A DNA stretch of 64,000 nucleotides from Amylostereum areolatum (GCA_012932865.1 SAXG01000116.1:28345-92344), one strand, 5' to 3'. Positions 45,166 to 57,841 are shown, numbered from the stretch's first letter. The notes: generated from the letters alone by a model not told the origin. Made by a program: numbers and translations.

Positions 45166-47614
45166 ATGTCCTCGCACTCTGCAGCCACGTCGACCACAAA
45201 TCCCCAGCCAGCATTCGGCAGCACCTCTGACCCGTCCATGTATGTCTTTTTGCTCGCTCGATGTCACCGTCGCTGAAGCCCTCCTCAGTGAGGCCCAGTC
45301 CCTGAACCTCCCCCCGCCCGAGCCCCTGAACCTCGCCGACCTCACCGTTTTGCAATCCGAGTCGTTCCCCAAGTTCGATCCCGCGAAGGTTCGCTTCCGA
45401 GCGACCGATTGCTTCGTGATCGGCGAGGCGCCCCACTCCCGCGGTCTGTTCTACATCACCTCGCCCAACGCGTTCTGGCTCCCCGAGCTGCCGTGGCATG
45501 CCCCCGGGGACATCTTCACATACTTCAGCGATGGCATGCTTGGCGTTCACGAGTACACCAAATGGCCCCAGATATGGGATATCAAAGAGCCCCACTTGGT
45601 TGTCGCACCTTTGCATCCTGCAGTGCGCCATGGCATTCCCCACCAGGCTCACCCCCGCGCGCCCCTTCCCCTCACCCCCACCCCCACCCCCACTTATTGC
45701 AAGCCCTTCGCCTCCTACATCCATCTCGAGGAAGACGTCGACTTCTTGTTCTGCGATTTCATGCCTCGATGGTGGGCAAAGGTCCTAGACACCGCCGCCG
45801 GACCTCTCGGCCGCGTCGACAAGGCGCTCTCAACACAAATCGACTCCATGGTCTCCGACAAGTCATTGTGGGCGCTTCAGTATGCGCAGGCCCTCTATCC
45901 ACAATCGGACGACCCCTCTCGCCGCTATGTTTATCAACAAATCGTTCGCGTGAGTCGCGTGGTGAACAAGCTATTGGACGGCTTGCTCTCACTCGTCGAT
46001 GCCATCATGTGGTTCCGGGAGATCCAGCGCCTCCTCATCGACATCGTAGCATGGGCGGATTACCAACGCTACCTGAAGCCCGTGTGGGAGCACGACAGCA
46101 TGCACGAGCCCTCCCTGCCCTGCTATCCCACGTATTCCCTCTGCGGCGCCATCACGTCGCAGCTTTCCGTCGTCGAGCGCCTGTACTCCCTTGGGATTCC
46201 TGTTTGGTGGGTCAGACCCCGAGACACGCTCACCACGGCCACCAAGTTCACCGCCTCGCCCTTGGCCCAACCCTGGAAAGCGGCGACCGTATTCAGCACC
46301 GCCCGCACAACCGTCATCGGTGAGATCTCCGTGCACGCGCCGACCTGGCTGGGCAGCGTCAACCTCGACTTCTCCATGGCGTCCCTTCGCGATCAGCTTC
46401 GTCGACACAGTTTGGCCAACCTCCCCTCCGTCGCCCCCTCTCGCCCCGCCATAGAAGAGGTATCTGAGGCGCCAGCACCCACCGCCTCCTCGTCCGCCGA
46501 GACTGCCCCCATGACACCTCCGATTGCGACCCCAGGACGGCGTACCTTCCGTCCCGAGCTTCCAGACCAACCGCAATGGGCGCCCGCGCTGGACCGCGTG
46601 TGGCAGGACGCATGGCTTTCCATCCCGGCGCTCAAGAACCCCAAGCTTCAGCGGGCGTCCACATACGCCCTTCCTCCCCCCTCCCTCTTCATGCGCATAC
46701 GCCAGGACGACATGAGTTGGATCCACAACTGGTTGCGCGTGCGCGAGTGGGTTCTTTTCACGGTCACGGGACAACAAGAAGGAGGGGCGCATAAATGGAC
46801 TGCCCAGCAGTGGAAGTGGGTCCTGGAAGGCAGCTTTACTCAGCTCGACCTCGATCCTCAAGGCCGTGTGCAACCCAAATCCTCTCTCAGAGACATCCTC
46901 CGATTGCCCACCTCGAATCTGTCCAGCCCTGCTGCCGCTGCCTCCCCCCTTGGTAAACGCCCTCCCGCCTCCCGCCCAGACCAAGAGCAGCCCGCCCCAA
47001 AAAGGAAGGGCAACGGCCAACGCCGCCAGCAGGTGAAGCGGAAGGACGGACGCCTTGCAGAAAGGTTGGACATTCACGTCTATTTTGGCGTGACCGGCGG
47101 ATTCGCACCGTACTCGCGCGAGGCAGTGGTCCACTGGCGAGGCCAGGACATCACCGCCGAAGAACTGAGTCGTGACCAATCAATCTGGGCCGAGGTAGTT
47201 TGGGAGCTTTCGGTGGACGAGTTCCGCCTGGAATTCATGCGCCTGGACCTTCAACTCCTGCCCAAATTGAACGCTTCCCCAAACCAGCGGCGTGCACGCC
47301 AGGATGCCATTCAGAAGGTATGGCGCTCTGAGGGCGACGTCCTAGTGAGCTTCCGCGATGGCGTGCACCCTCATGACGTCGCCATACGTCCGCAAGGGTA
47401 CGATCAGTGGGCACGCGTCATGAGCGCGTGGCCTCTGGCCGCGTCCAGCGGCGCCCTTTCTCCTCGGCCGACGCCCGCGTCCCCGGAAAGCGACGCTCGC
47501 TGGCACGTCGAGGTCATACGCCACTACTGTCTCCACTTTCACTCTGCCCTCGACCGCATGCCCACCATTCCCTTTGTATGTCCCCCGTCCCTTCCGCGGC
47601 TCAATCTAGTTTAG
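45166..47614 (+). CDS. Large uncharacterised agaricomycete protein, 799 aa
   Basis: Exon 1 is 45166-45239, the intron is 45240-45288 (49 nt), exon 2 is 45289-47614, exactly 800 codons. The second half of a long tract carries GAITSQLSVVERLYSLGIPVWWVR. The GIPVW(W/L)(V/L)R signature is one I associate with a repeated family of large agaricomycete proteins of unknown function, often with tryptophan-rich segments (MPRWWAKVL, LPDQPQWAPALDRVWQDAW). A basic segment (KRKGNGQRRQQVKRKDGR) lies near residues 600-620. No membrane or catalytic motif is seen. It lies next to the KDZ gene inside the proposed element; the role is unknown. Confidence 0.7.
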
Positions 47615-48218
47615 AACTTTGCATATTCCCCACGCGCACCTGTACGTAGATTACCTTGCTTATGTAATTTGTCGTAACCGACCACATCCGTCCAATCCCT
47701 CTCGCCCTGTTTTTTTCTTGGAATTATTGCAATTCTGTAGTCCGATCGCATTGTACATACGCCTCCACCGTTGAAATATACCTCGCCTTCTCCTCCCCCT
47801 GGCGTCGATCTCCGGATAACCCCCCGAACATCCGCCCAAGTGAGTCGATACCTGCCCTCCGTCCTTTTACGCCTCCCCAAGGTAAGCCGCTTCCGCGCCC
47901 ACTTTGCCCACGCCTTACTCACCCTCCCTGAATTTTTTGCCCCACACAGGAGACGATCAATCAAGCCAGAATTGGCGGAGCCCTGAGAGTCGACCACAGT
48001 GCACAGAACGTCTCGGCCACGCGGCTCGCGTACGTCTCCTGCCAGCTCCGCATCCCTCTCCTGACGAAATCCCTCCACCCACCGTATTCATTCGACCCTA
48101 AAATCCAGGGCCCCGGTTCGCAATCGTCGACACCGTCGTTTATGTTATTTACAAAATCTTCACGGCGCGACCCGCCCCGCCATGCTAGCTACAAAAATTG
48201 AGCGAAAGAATTCATGCG
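47615..48218. other. No gene recognised
   Basis: Short spacer between two same-strand genes. No consistent exon was found. It probably holds the terminator of one and the promoter of the next. Confidence 0.4.
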
Positions 48219-50447
48219 ATGCATTTGAGCTGTCCACCGCGCCCTGACGTAGCAGATCCCGGCGCCGATGATGCCCATCCACACGCCGGCCCCTACATAT
48301 GTCCCACCAAGTCGGTCGGTCTGCGCTTCCAACCACGTCCTATGGTGAGTTATTCCCGCCTCAACTCCCTCCTCGACCCATCCTCATTCCAATCAACCAC
48401 CCCCACGCCATCTCTAGTCCCCACCCGCTCTCGAGGCGTGCCGCCAAAAGCATTGGAACGAGTTGGAATGGCCCTGGCTTGCAGAGCAGTGGCAGAGTCA
48501 GAGCGTGGCGGCGTTCCTCGTCTTCGACCACAAAGGCCGCAGTCAGTTCTCCCTCCGCGCCCCCACCACTCTCCATGCTAACTCAACAACTTCGTCCAGT
48601 CGCTCACGGCAACTTGTCCAGGGCCGCCCAGGCCGTCGCGGCGGACTATCTCAAAACATTTCACGACCCGTTCCCAGAGGAGACTGACGCATCTTACGCC
48701 GCGCGCTGTGTCGGTAAGGCGGGGGTGACGCGTCGCCCGCCAGAGACTGCGGCAGAGTGCACCGCACGCCTTGAGCTGGTGACCTCGGTGCGTCGCGGTC
48801 CCACGTCTCGCGACCTTATTCCCTGACCGTACATTTCTACGCAGCGAATCCTTTCCTTGTTCAAACGACTGAGCCCCGGCAACGCTCGGCAGGGAGGCAA
48901 AGCCCTCGCCCCCATCGCCCCCATTGCCTCGCAACCCTCCCGCCGTAAGCGTCCCCGCAAGCCCAGCCCCTTTACCATCTTCCGCGGAGATCCCGAGCAG
49001 TGTCCTGCCCGCCTTCCAGGTGAGGACGTCGGCCCCTGGATGCACCGGGTCGGCCTGGCCTTCCAGGCTCTTCCTCCGGAACGCGTGGAGTTGCTTCAGC
49101 AGGAAGCAACTCTCGCCCACCAAGCTACTCTCGCCGCCACTGTCGTCGCGCCTGATAACGACGCCGCTGGACCTGTTGAAGAACCACCAGCCTCGAGCCC
49201 AGGCGCCCCGCCCCCGGCTCCACTCCAGGACGAAGGGGCGGCGGCTGTTCGCCAAAGTCAAGCATCCTTGCGGGAGTTCACTCGAGGCCTGTGAGCCGCC
49301 TTTCCCTATCTCGCACTTCGTCCTTCACTCACGGCGCCCTTGCAGCAAGGCGGCGGCCCTCCCGCAGGAGCTAAAAGATCGCTCTGCCCACTACGTGGCC
49401 GAGACCGATTGGGCCAACGTCATCTTCGCTGGGGGGCTGGATATACGCGGCAACGTCGACTGGGAAATGTTCGTATTTCATCGCCCTGGTTCGCCTTCAG
49501 ACTGGCCAGCTCACCATTTTGCAGAGTCTCCTCGGGGAAGACGCCCTCGGGCCACAACTTCATTCAATTCCTGGAGCACCGGCTCAAGCTCGAGGACGGC
49601 TACATTGGAACCTGCTGGGCCGACTTCATCAACGTATTGTTTCCCGGTGCGCCCCTCCTCCACCACCACCGTCTGATCCCCGCGGCCTGACGTACAACGA
49701 CCTTTAGACCTCAGCCAGCCTGACCTCGCGCCAGACCCTCTTGCCACACCCCTAGCAGCGTCGGAAGAGCCAGAAGAGCAAACGGGTACAATGGAACTCG
49801 CCGCGACAGAGTCCGTCGACCCCCCAATGCAGTCCGTCGACGCCGCAACAGAACCCTTCGACGCCCCAGAGGAATATGGGTTCTCCTGGTCCCCCATTCC
49901 TCCGCGCCGATCGCCGCCTATTTCCCCTCTCGGGCTACCAGACAAGGGCTGTGACATCCTGACGGCGTCTCCACCACCGGCCTCGCGCACACCCAGCCCG
50001 CCAGCCCCGTCCACCCGCCCGCCCTCTCCGTTTCTTGCTGAGGAGGTAGGAGGAGGAACCACCTCTCCTCCAGCGCCGCCAACGCCGTTGCAGCACGACG
50101 CTCCCGCCGCCAAGACAGTGCGCCCAGCCGCGAAGATTGCAAAGAGTCGCGGCGCCGCCAAGACGCCCCAGGCGCGCTTGACCTCCACTGCCGCCATTAC
50201 CCCGACCGTCCCCGCCCCACCCCAGGCGCCCGAGCGCGTGTCCCAAAGAGCGAAGAAGGGCAGCGCCCGTCAGCGCGGCGAAGATCCGTGAGTCCCCCTG
50301 CTGCATTCCCATTCATCCATTGACACACGCCCTCACTACAGACTTCACGCCTTTTTCTCGGACCCGGTCAAAGTCGCGGAAGCGGAGGCCCAGAAAGCTG
50401 CTCAGAGGAAAAAGAAAGCAGCCACCCCCAAAACGCAGAAGGCGTAG
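48219..50447 (+). CDS. Uncharacterised protein, 604 aa, basic C-terminus
   Basis: Eight exons: 48219-48344, 48418-48541, 48600-48787, 48845-49290, 49346-49468, 49525-49646, 49708-50287, 50342-50447, totalling 605 codons. An N-terminal globular part (HWNELEWPWLAEQWQSQSV, ADYLKTFHDPFPEETDASYA) is followed by a second one (FTIFRGDPEQCPARLPGED, MHRVGLAFQALPPERVE) and a third (DWANVIFAGGLDIRGNVDW, FLEHRLKLEDGYIGTCWAD). A Pro/Ser-rich linker and a Lys-rich tail (AQRKKKAATPKTQKA) end the protein. I do not recognise the family. The basic tail suggests a nuclear or DNA-bound protein. The intron at 49469 could instead use a donor at 49473. Confidence 0.65.
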
Positions 50448-50928
50448 CGCGTGGTGAATGTTTTCCGTCGCCGTTCCGTCGCCAGCTGGTTGGGTCATAG
50501 GCACTGGGAGCTTTGTTTCTACGAGCGTGCCCGCGTAGGGGCTGGGTCTTACAGTACAAATTTCATGTCAGAGAGGAATGGCGAGCGTCGGAGCCGAACC
50601 GTATCAACGGGGCGAATTGTCTCACCCACCCCCCTGCCAACTCTTCGTCCATCAGAAAATACCATTGCATAGTTCGGGCGCGATGGCCCCTCAGGCTGGC
50701 GCCCTCCCACCACCCGTCCGTTGCTCCACCAACATTTCAACATCCTTCGCCAACGCCTCGGCGTCGATCTTCCTCGATCGCCCTCAACCTGGGCAACGCG
50801 CGACGCGGGTGGACCCTCCAGAGCTCTCCCAAAGCCCTTCGATATATTGCAAGTCGCCTCCACCACCCACATGCAGGGGTCCACTCTCAACCGCCGCCCA
50901 TAATTCCCTCCGTCGCCCCCCTCTCCCC

Positions 50929-52548
50929 ATGGCTAATTACACAAAGGAACTCAAGGCTGCTTGCGCTCTGGGTTCTGAAAGTCGAAAGCCACCCCCTCCC
51001 TCCTTGCCCTGTCCCGGGTGTCGCGGTGCTGTCAAGCTGCAGCTTGCTTACCGAAAAGGGATCGCAGGTCGCTGGCTCTCCATGGTGTGTATCACCCCCC
51101 CCCCCCCTCACCGTCTCCCTCTCTCACCCTCTACCCGCTAGTGTGACGAAAGTTCCCGTTGTGAAACCACCCGCCAGCCAGTGCAGCCAGACGTTCCCAA
51201 ATACCTCACTGAGGGCATAGAAGGCATCCGCTCCGTGACCAGCGCCGCGGAGCGGGTAAGGTTGTTGCGGAAGCTGAGAAACGAGGTTGGGGTGGCGGAG
51301 GGCAAGGTGAGCCGCTTCCATGACCTTTTTATGACCCGCTGCGAGCTCAGTCAGCCCCCACGCCGTCCCCAGCGAACAGTGTCGGCCACTTTCGCCTCTT
51401 CCTCACAGTCGATATACTTGTTGTCCGACTGCAAGCTCCCCGCCGCCCAGCTCGCCGATTGCCCATCCCTCACGGCGCACCTCGGCGACGCACATCAAGC
51501 TTGAGCCACCAAGCCCTCCCCAGAGACAGACGCCGGTGAGTGCGCTCTGCAGCAGAAGGTCTCGCAGGCTTTCTGAACTTCGGAAACAGGCGTGGGCGAT
51601 TCTCCCATCTCGCAAGGCCCGCCAGCCCAGACATGACAAGGCGCGGGCGCTCAGCATACGTCAAACGCAGTCCAGCCCAGGGCCCGAACTCGTCGTGAGC
51701 TCTATTTCACCTACCCACCCACCATTGAATATTGACTCGTCCATCGCAGCATGAGATCAGTGACTCTTCGGAAGATGAGCTTCCCAAAAAAATTCCCAAG
51801 CCTAACTTTGTGCGTCGTGTCTTTTCCAACCTCTCAAGCGGATGTTCTGACCTCTTCTCCCTGGATCAGTTCGTTGAAACCCACCGCGGGTATGCGAGCA
51901 CATCGGCTGGGGGTTCCTCACCCATCTCCATTGATGACGCAAGTGGTTTTTATTTACCCGATGTTCGATTTTTGACCCATCGGCCAACGCAGGACGAAGA
52001 ACAAGAAGAAGAACCCGTGAGTTTAACCAAGGACATACGCATCCGGATTTTCCACCATAACGGGGTGCGTCTGCCATTCCTCCACCTCCGCGGCGGTGCA
52101 GTTCTCATGCAATCTCCTTCAGATCCCAGGGCCTGCCCTCAAAGACTACGCCGTCGACGTTGACCGACCCTTGGTCCTCTCGCAACATTCCCGCATCATG
52201 AAGAGGTTCGAACTCTCTCTTGCCAGTCGCTGGCAGAAGTGGCTGCCGGGACGCTCGGAGTGGGGGTCTTTCATTGGTGTGGGCGATCGGGTTTGGTTGG
52301 AAGAAGAGGAGACCACGGTTGTTGGCCGTGTCGAGGGCTGCACCTATTGCCCTGACCTCTGGGAGGAGCTGAAACTCATGGCCTCCCCACCTCGTCTTTC
52401 TGCGGGCAAGGCACTGTATGAGAAGGGTAAAAAACGCGCGGCGCCGGAGGTGGACTTTGCCCTCACGAAGCCGCGGCCAAACCCCGTCACATTTAGTGCT
52501 GTAATTACGTCATGCGTGCTTAGCAGTACCTTCCCGATGGATGCGTGA
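50929..52548 (+). CDS. Uncharacterised protein with N-terminal zinc-ribbon-like motif
   Basis: Exon 1 is 50929-51084, intron 51085-51141, exon 2 is 51142-51306; the last exon begins at 52123. The intervening exons (including HEISDSSEDELPKK from about 51750) are clear in part, but 51307-51740 is unresolved. Exons 1-2 give CPGC(24)C(6)C around GIAGRWLSMCDESSRCETT, resembling GRF-type or related zinc ribbons. Acidic SDSSEDE and EEQEEE segments follow, then a folded C-terminal part (SRWQKWLPGRSEWGSFIGVG). Zinc ribbons of this kind bind nucleic acid in other proteins. Function here is unknown. Confidence 0.55.
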
Positions 52549-52656
52549 GCTTCAGCGCTTGAACGCAGGCGAGGCAACGTGTCATGTGACCGCGTTCAGA
52601 CGAGCCATGCCCAAGTCCTTGCCAGGAGCGCCTTGCGAGACCGCCACCCTCGACCG

Positions 52657-54689
52657 ATGACACCCCCAGTCCCTAAGCGCAAGGCTCAAGGCCACGCGCC
52701 TTCTTCCTCCTCCTCCTCCTCCTCTTCCAAAAAGCCTCGCTTAACCATTGACCATTTCTTCTCGCCGAAGGTCAGCGTTGCGCGCACGGCGGGCATAGAG
52801 GATATCGCGCGAGGTTTCAAGGCTGGGACGACAGAGGTGGTTCTCGGCGAGGAGCAGAGGAAAATATTGGCAATGGTGCTTCAGGAGGGAAAGAATGTAT
52901 TTTTCACCGGGTCTGCAGGCGCGTGGTCCTCCCTCACGCACCTCTGCTCGTGGCTAACCAGTCTGGATTTTCAGGGACGGGAAAGTCGTTACTTCTCAAG
53001 GCGATTGTCAATGCGCTGCGGCGGCGGCATTCCTCCCAACCCGAGGCCGTCGCGGTGACAGCGAGCACAGGGATGGCTGCATCGAACATAGGAGGTCAGT
53101 ATTCTCTCCTTGGGTCCAGCCGTCCCTCCTGAACACCCTTGCGCGCACAGGCATGACTCTGCACTCCTGGGGAGGCATAAGCCCGAGCGTGGACAGCCTC
53201 GACAAACTGGCTCGGTACGTCCGCCGATCGAAGCCGGCCTTGCAACGCTGGAGGGCGGTCAAGGTCCTGATTATAGACGAAGGTATTGCCCTCCGTCGAA
53301 CTACGCTGCGCACAACTGACCGCCGCGTCCTCAGTGTCCATGGTCGACGGACGCTTGTTCGACACCCTAGGCGCTTTAGCAGTGAGGCTGCGAGACCCCA
53401 GCCCAAAACCGTTTGGCGGTATTCAAGTAAGTCGTCCTGCACCTGTGCGACCCCACGCCGTTGTTCACCCACCGCGCTGCCCTCAGCTCATCGTCACGGG
53501 CGACTTCTTCCAGCTGCCTCCCATCACCCAAAAGGGTCAGGCCACGCTGTTCGCTTTTGAGAGCGACTCCTGGCGCAAGTCCGTGGAGGTGACTCTGGTT
53601 TTTGACGCAGGTGTATAGGCAAAAAGACGGCAGTAAGCCTACCCTCTTCTCCATCTTCGCTTCCTGCCCTAAGTCCCTCCCAACCAGAATTCGTTCAAAT
53701 GCTTCAAGAGCTCCGGCAAGGCGTTCTGACGCCTGCGACGATCCATGCCTTCCAACGACTCTCAAGACCTCTCCCCCCTTCCCCACTGGCGAACTTCCCG
53801 CCGACCGACCTCTTCCCTCTCCGGCGTGAGGTCGTCAGCGCCAACGCCTCTCGACTGTCCAAAATCGCCAAACCCATTGTGCGGTTTCGAGCTCAGGACT
53901 CCGGCACTGTCCCACCGGAGAAACGCGAGCAACTGTTGGACGCCACGCCTGCAGTCGGCGTCCTGGACCTCAAGACGGGGGCGCAGGTCATGCTGGTGCG
54001 CAATGTAGACGAGGGGAGGGGGCTGGTGAACGGGGCGGTCGGCGTGGTTCGAGGGTTTTACGCGGCACAAGGGGGTCGCTCTTTCGGCGTGTTAAGGGAG
54101 GTGGAGTTTGACGCAGACGGGCGGCCGACGGCGGCGGGCCAGGCAGGGGAGAGTGGCGACGAAGTGGTCGAGGAAAAGGAGAATTTCCCGTCTTCCAGCC
54201 CTGGCGACGGCTTGCGACTGGGAGACAGCGATGGGTTTCCCTGGGTGGAGTTCTCCACGCACGAAGGCAAAATTCGCGTCCTCGTCACTCAGGATGAGTT
54301 CAAGGTCGAGGACGCGGAGAGAAAGGTGATCGTGTGGCGACTTCAGGTGAGCATTCGACGACGTGGCTGGCCTTTGGGCAGTCGCTTACCAGTACCCCCA
54401 GATTCCTCTCATTCTGGCGTGGGCAATATCCATCCACAAGAGCCAAGGGCAAACTATCCAGCGCGTGCACGTCGACTTGCGCAAGGTGTTTGAGAAGGGT
54501 GAGGAAACCAAGCCTCGACAGGTGCAGCCCGCTAATGACGACTCCCATCCAGGTCAAAGTTACGTGGCCCTCTCTCGCGCGGCCTCGCTGGAAGGCCTGC
54601 AGGTAGTTGGGTTCGACGCCCGCAAGGTCCTCGCCCACCCGAAGGTCATCGCCTGGAGTAAAACACTCCAAACCAGTAAGCGATGGTAA
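52657..54689 (+). pseudogene. PIF1-like: PIF1-family DNA helicase with a one-base frame break
   Basis: Eight exons: 52657-52918, 52975-53094, 53151-53282, 53335-53426, 53487-53632, 53688-54346, 54402-54498, 54553-54689. Superfamily 1B motifs are complete: GSAG/TGKS (Walker A, split by an intron), [34 protein letters not shown] and [13 protein letters not shown]. The N-terminus is short and Ser/Lys-rich (KKPRLTIDHFFSPK). In exon 5 a run of five T (53599-53603) shifts the frame; the model is open at 547 aa only if that run counts as four. Intron 1 begins GC rather than GT. PIF1 helicases unwind DNA 5'-3' and act at forks, telomeres and G-quadruplexes. Confidence 0.88.
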
Positions 54690-54941
54690 GTCAGGTTATC
54701 CTTGCTTTGGCCTCCTGCTTACGATCGTCCTTAGCGGAGATGGGGGCCGAGCACCTACGAGGAGAACGCGCCCCTGCGCTGCCCCGACCACCACGCACTA
54801 TTCCCACCCGGAGCTTGTAACTAGCAATCAGTGACCCGAGTTCGCAAGGCACGAGATTGGTATTTACATGAGTGAGATCTTCCGGGCAAAGAGCGAGCAA
54901 AGAAGGTAATTAGGAACATTTGCAATTGAGTTAGGCTAATT

Positions 54942-56379
54942 CTAAGGTGGCGTCAAAGTAGCCAGATAGGCGGCTAAACTTTGCATACCGAAGACTTTGG
55001 AAGCATCAGGGTCATTGAGGTAACCCCTGACCTCGCTATTCCAATCCCCGCGCTCGGCGACCAATGCAGCGGCCTTTTCGCAATTGAGGAGCCAGCTCGC
55101 GCTCTTCCCTAGCAAGCCCTGCAGATGCTTTCTCAAGATGCGCTTGAGCCTGGCCGGGCGATCCACGCTGACGGGGACGCGCCACCCGGCTTTGCACTTC
55201 TCCAAAAGCCCCTCCACCTTCCAGATCCACTCACGAAGGACGTGAATGGGCTGCCCGCGCCGACTGGCGTCGGACCGGATCTGCTGCACCACTTCATCAT
55301 TGGCGTATTCCTCCATCAGCCAGGCAACGATCGCGTTCCCGGTCGGGGTTTCTTCTTCTTCCTCGGGCTCCGGGGTATCTGATGACGCACTCGGTGGCAG
55401 CTCCGGCTGGGGCTAGGGCAAAGGAAAGGTCAGTGGGCATTAAGTCACCCAGACAACGGCTCACCCTGTCCAGGTACAGATCGACCTCCCATGCGTCGCC
55501 AGAGGGATTCAAGTATGGTACGAGCAGGACTCCCTGCACCGCGTCGGAGTCGACGTCCTCGATGCGGGGCCGCGCCAAGAGTCGACACCTGAGGTTGTTC
55601 GCCGCGCGAAGCATGAAGCCGAGCTCCAGCGGACCTAAGGCGCGTTTAGAACAGTGCACAGCGGTCTGATTGGGGACCTTACCGTTGACAGATGGCTGGT
55701 ACTGGAGCCATGCGTCGACAACCTTCTTCGCGCTAACGGTGGGCAAGTTGGACAGTTTTTCAAACCGTAGGTCAAGATCTGGAGACGAGGCGGGGTATCG
55801 ATCGATGGTACTGATCCCGCCATCAAGCCCGTTGTGGACGATGATGTCAACGTCAGTGGGAAATGGTCGGGGCTCGAGGCTTTGGACAGGGTGAGCATGC
55901 TCCGCGTCACTGTGCGCGTCGGGAAGGTCCAGCATGCTGACATTTTCGCCAGGAGCAGCCATTGAATGCCGTCGGCGGCGGGAGGTCTGGAGGTGCGGCC
56001 TGGTTGGAGGAGCAGTTTGTCCCGCCAATGTCACCTTCGCCGCGCGGTGGCGCCTAAGCAGGGAACAGGAGGTCAGTCCTTTCCCTTCACCGCACACGGG
56101 GGGGGGGGGGGGGGGGGGGGCACGCGCCTGATCTCTGGAGGCAGGCAAGTCGAGGAAACCTTGGAGGTGAAGCGCGCGCAGCACCTCATCCACGCGCTTT
56201 TGATCGTCCGGGAGTGGTTCGTCGCCTGGCGGGTAAGACCCAGACTCGACATATCCCCAGTGCGCTGTAATCCGCGCGTTGGTCACCCGAGCCTTCGCGT
56301 TGGACAGGTCGCGAGGGGCTGACTGCAGCTTGCGGACGTTGTAGTGGGCGCGGAGTATTGCCTGAAGGCGCTGTATTGA
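54942..56379 (-). CDS. Uncharacterised protein; 5' end unresolved
   Basis: The last exon 55412-54942 joins an upstream one ending at 55465 through a 52-nt intron. A good ATG at 55961 (MAAPGENVSMLDLPDAHSD) gives about 320 residues. The same frame stays open further up, through a 23-base C run, to a convincing exon (AILRAHYNVRKLQSAPRDL, AHWGYVESGSYPPGDEPLP), so the true start is probably upstream of 56379. A C-terminal all-helical part (IHVLREWIWKVEGLLEKCK) follows a Glu-rich linker. No known domain. It is convergent with the PIF1 gene. Confidence 0.55.
56098..56120. repeat. 23-base G homopolymer
   Basis: An uninterrupted G run on the plus strand. On the coding strand of the gene above it is C23, coding seven Pro or lying in or beside an intron. 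It is likely length-variable and hard to sequence. Confidence 0.85.
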
Positions 56380-56874
56380 GCATGGCTAAGGTGTGGAAGT
56401 GCGGGCTCGTACCGAGAGGGAGTTAACGGGTATTTTTTTGCTTAACGCATGTCTGTAAGTGACGATTCGATTTTGGCAGCGGGTATGACTCACAGATCCT
56501 CCCTAGTTAACAGAGTTAGCATGTTGGAGGAGGAGGGGGAGGAGGGGGGGGGGGCTGGCAGACTTGACAGGCGATGGGGAGGGGTGAGGGTGTCCTAAAC
56601 CCAAGCTTACAACTTTGTTCGCCCCTCGACCACGTGATAAGATTGTGTATTTGCTGCTTAGAAGGTGTGCTTGCGAACCCACAGCTTTGAAGGATGATCT
56701 CTCCCTTTAAAGATGAGTACGGAGGCTGGAATGGATAGCTTTTCTGGTGAGTTTGGGGTCGGGGAGCATGCGAAAAGACTAACTAATCCGTTAACAGATC
56801 AATGAGGGGGTGGGGCGCGTTAAGGACTTGCGCGCCTTTCCGCGCGCGTCCGCGTAAGCCGAGCCACCACCGTC

Positions 56875-57709
56875 ATGGTACAGACCTGGTCCTCCTCAAC
56901 TCATTTAAGTGGCCAGATGGTGCCCGCCGCCTCTGGAGCTGCCTCCCAGTCTCTCCCTCTGGCCTACGTGCTCCTAGAGCTGCCGACTAAGGTGAGCCTT
57001 GCCCCGGTCAGGGTACAAAGATTTTCCCACCAGTTTATCACAGGGCAGCGTGCGCGTCGTCCCAAACTTACCTCGCATGCGACCCAATTTCTGGACAGGA
57101 AAAGTTGGCGTTGAGATGAGGGCGCTTTACTACCGGCTGTTGGGGAACGGAGTTACGGACTGCTACGAGGCGGAGTGGGCGCGCGCTGTGAAGATGATAT
57201 TTGGCGTGTGCGCTGCTCAAGGGTTCCGGGTGCGTCGTCTGGAATTCCAGAGGCCTTAGATTCTGACCCTGAAACCACAGACCTATCGAGACCTACCACG
57301 GGCACCACTGCCATGGTTCTTAGTCAACTGGCAGCGGCGCCGATGCGTGCTCTCCCCCCTGCGGGACCTCAACAGCCCCAGCGACGGCTTCCAAGCCCTC
57401 TTTGAAGGGTATTATGCATCACAACAACCGGCCGACCGATCGCCTCTCCCCTGCGACTCCGCGTTCATGGTGCGACCATTGAAGTCCTTCGACTGGTCGC
57501 GAATGTTCAGGTTTGACCGCTCCTGCCTTGTATGTAACCTGGTCCTCCTTTATTACTGGGCGGAGGCGATGACGAATCGGCATTGGACAGAGAGGTACCA
57601 TGACTGGGAAGGGTGGAGGAAGGGGGTCCTGGACCTTATAGAGGTGGCGAGCGTGCTGCAGGGGCTGGGAATATCGGAGGTTCGAGGGCGTGTTGTAAGG
57701 GAAGAGTAG
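56875..57709 (+). CDS. Uncharacterised 243-aa protein
   Basis: Exons 56875-56991, 57044-57229, 57281-57709, introns 52 and 51 nt, exactly 244 codons. Hydrophobic and aromatic throughout (LPLAYVLLELPTK, TYRDLPRAPLPWFLVNWQ, SFDWSRMFRFDRSCLVCNLVLLYYWAEAM), ending in RYHDWEGWRKGVLDLIEVA. Looks like a compact all-helical protein without a signal peptide. Family not recognised. A GTTAAC copy (56792) lies in its upstream region. Confidence 0.65.
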
Positions 57710-57841
57710 CGCTGTGAAGCAACCGATGTATGCAATACGAGCGACTTCGAGGTGGTCGAACTTCCAAGCGGTCGAACTTCATGAAGCCAGGTAGATTTGT
57801 CCAATTCAACAACCAGAGCGTACGTGAGGATAACAGCGCGT

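Noticed and set aside
48924..49676. 250-aa plus-strand open frame
   Set aside because: Out of frame with the spliced 604-aa model, which uses seven consistent GT-AG introns.
57553..57841. Extension of the minus-strand coiled-coil gene to a stop at 57553
   Set aside because: A 50-nt intron (58016-58065) with a good branch site gives a clean end at 57842 and avoids antisense overlap with the 243-aa gene.
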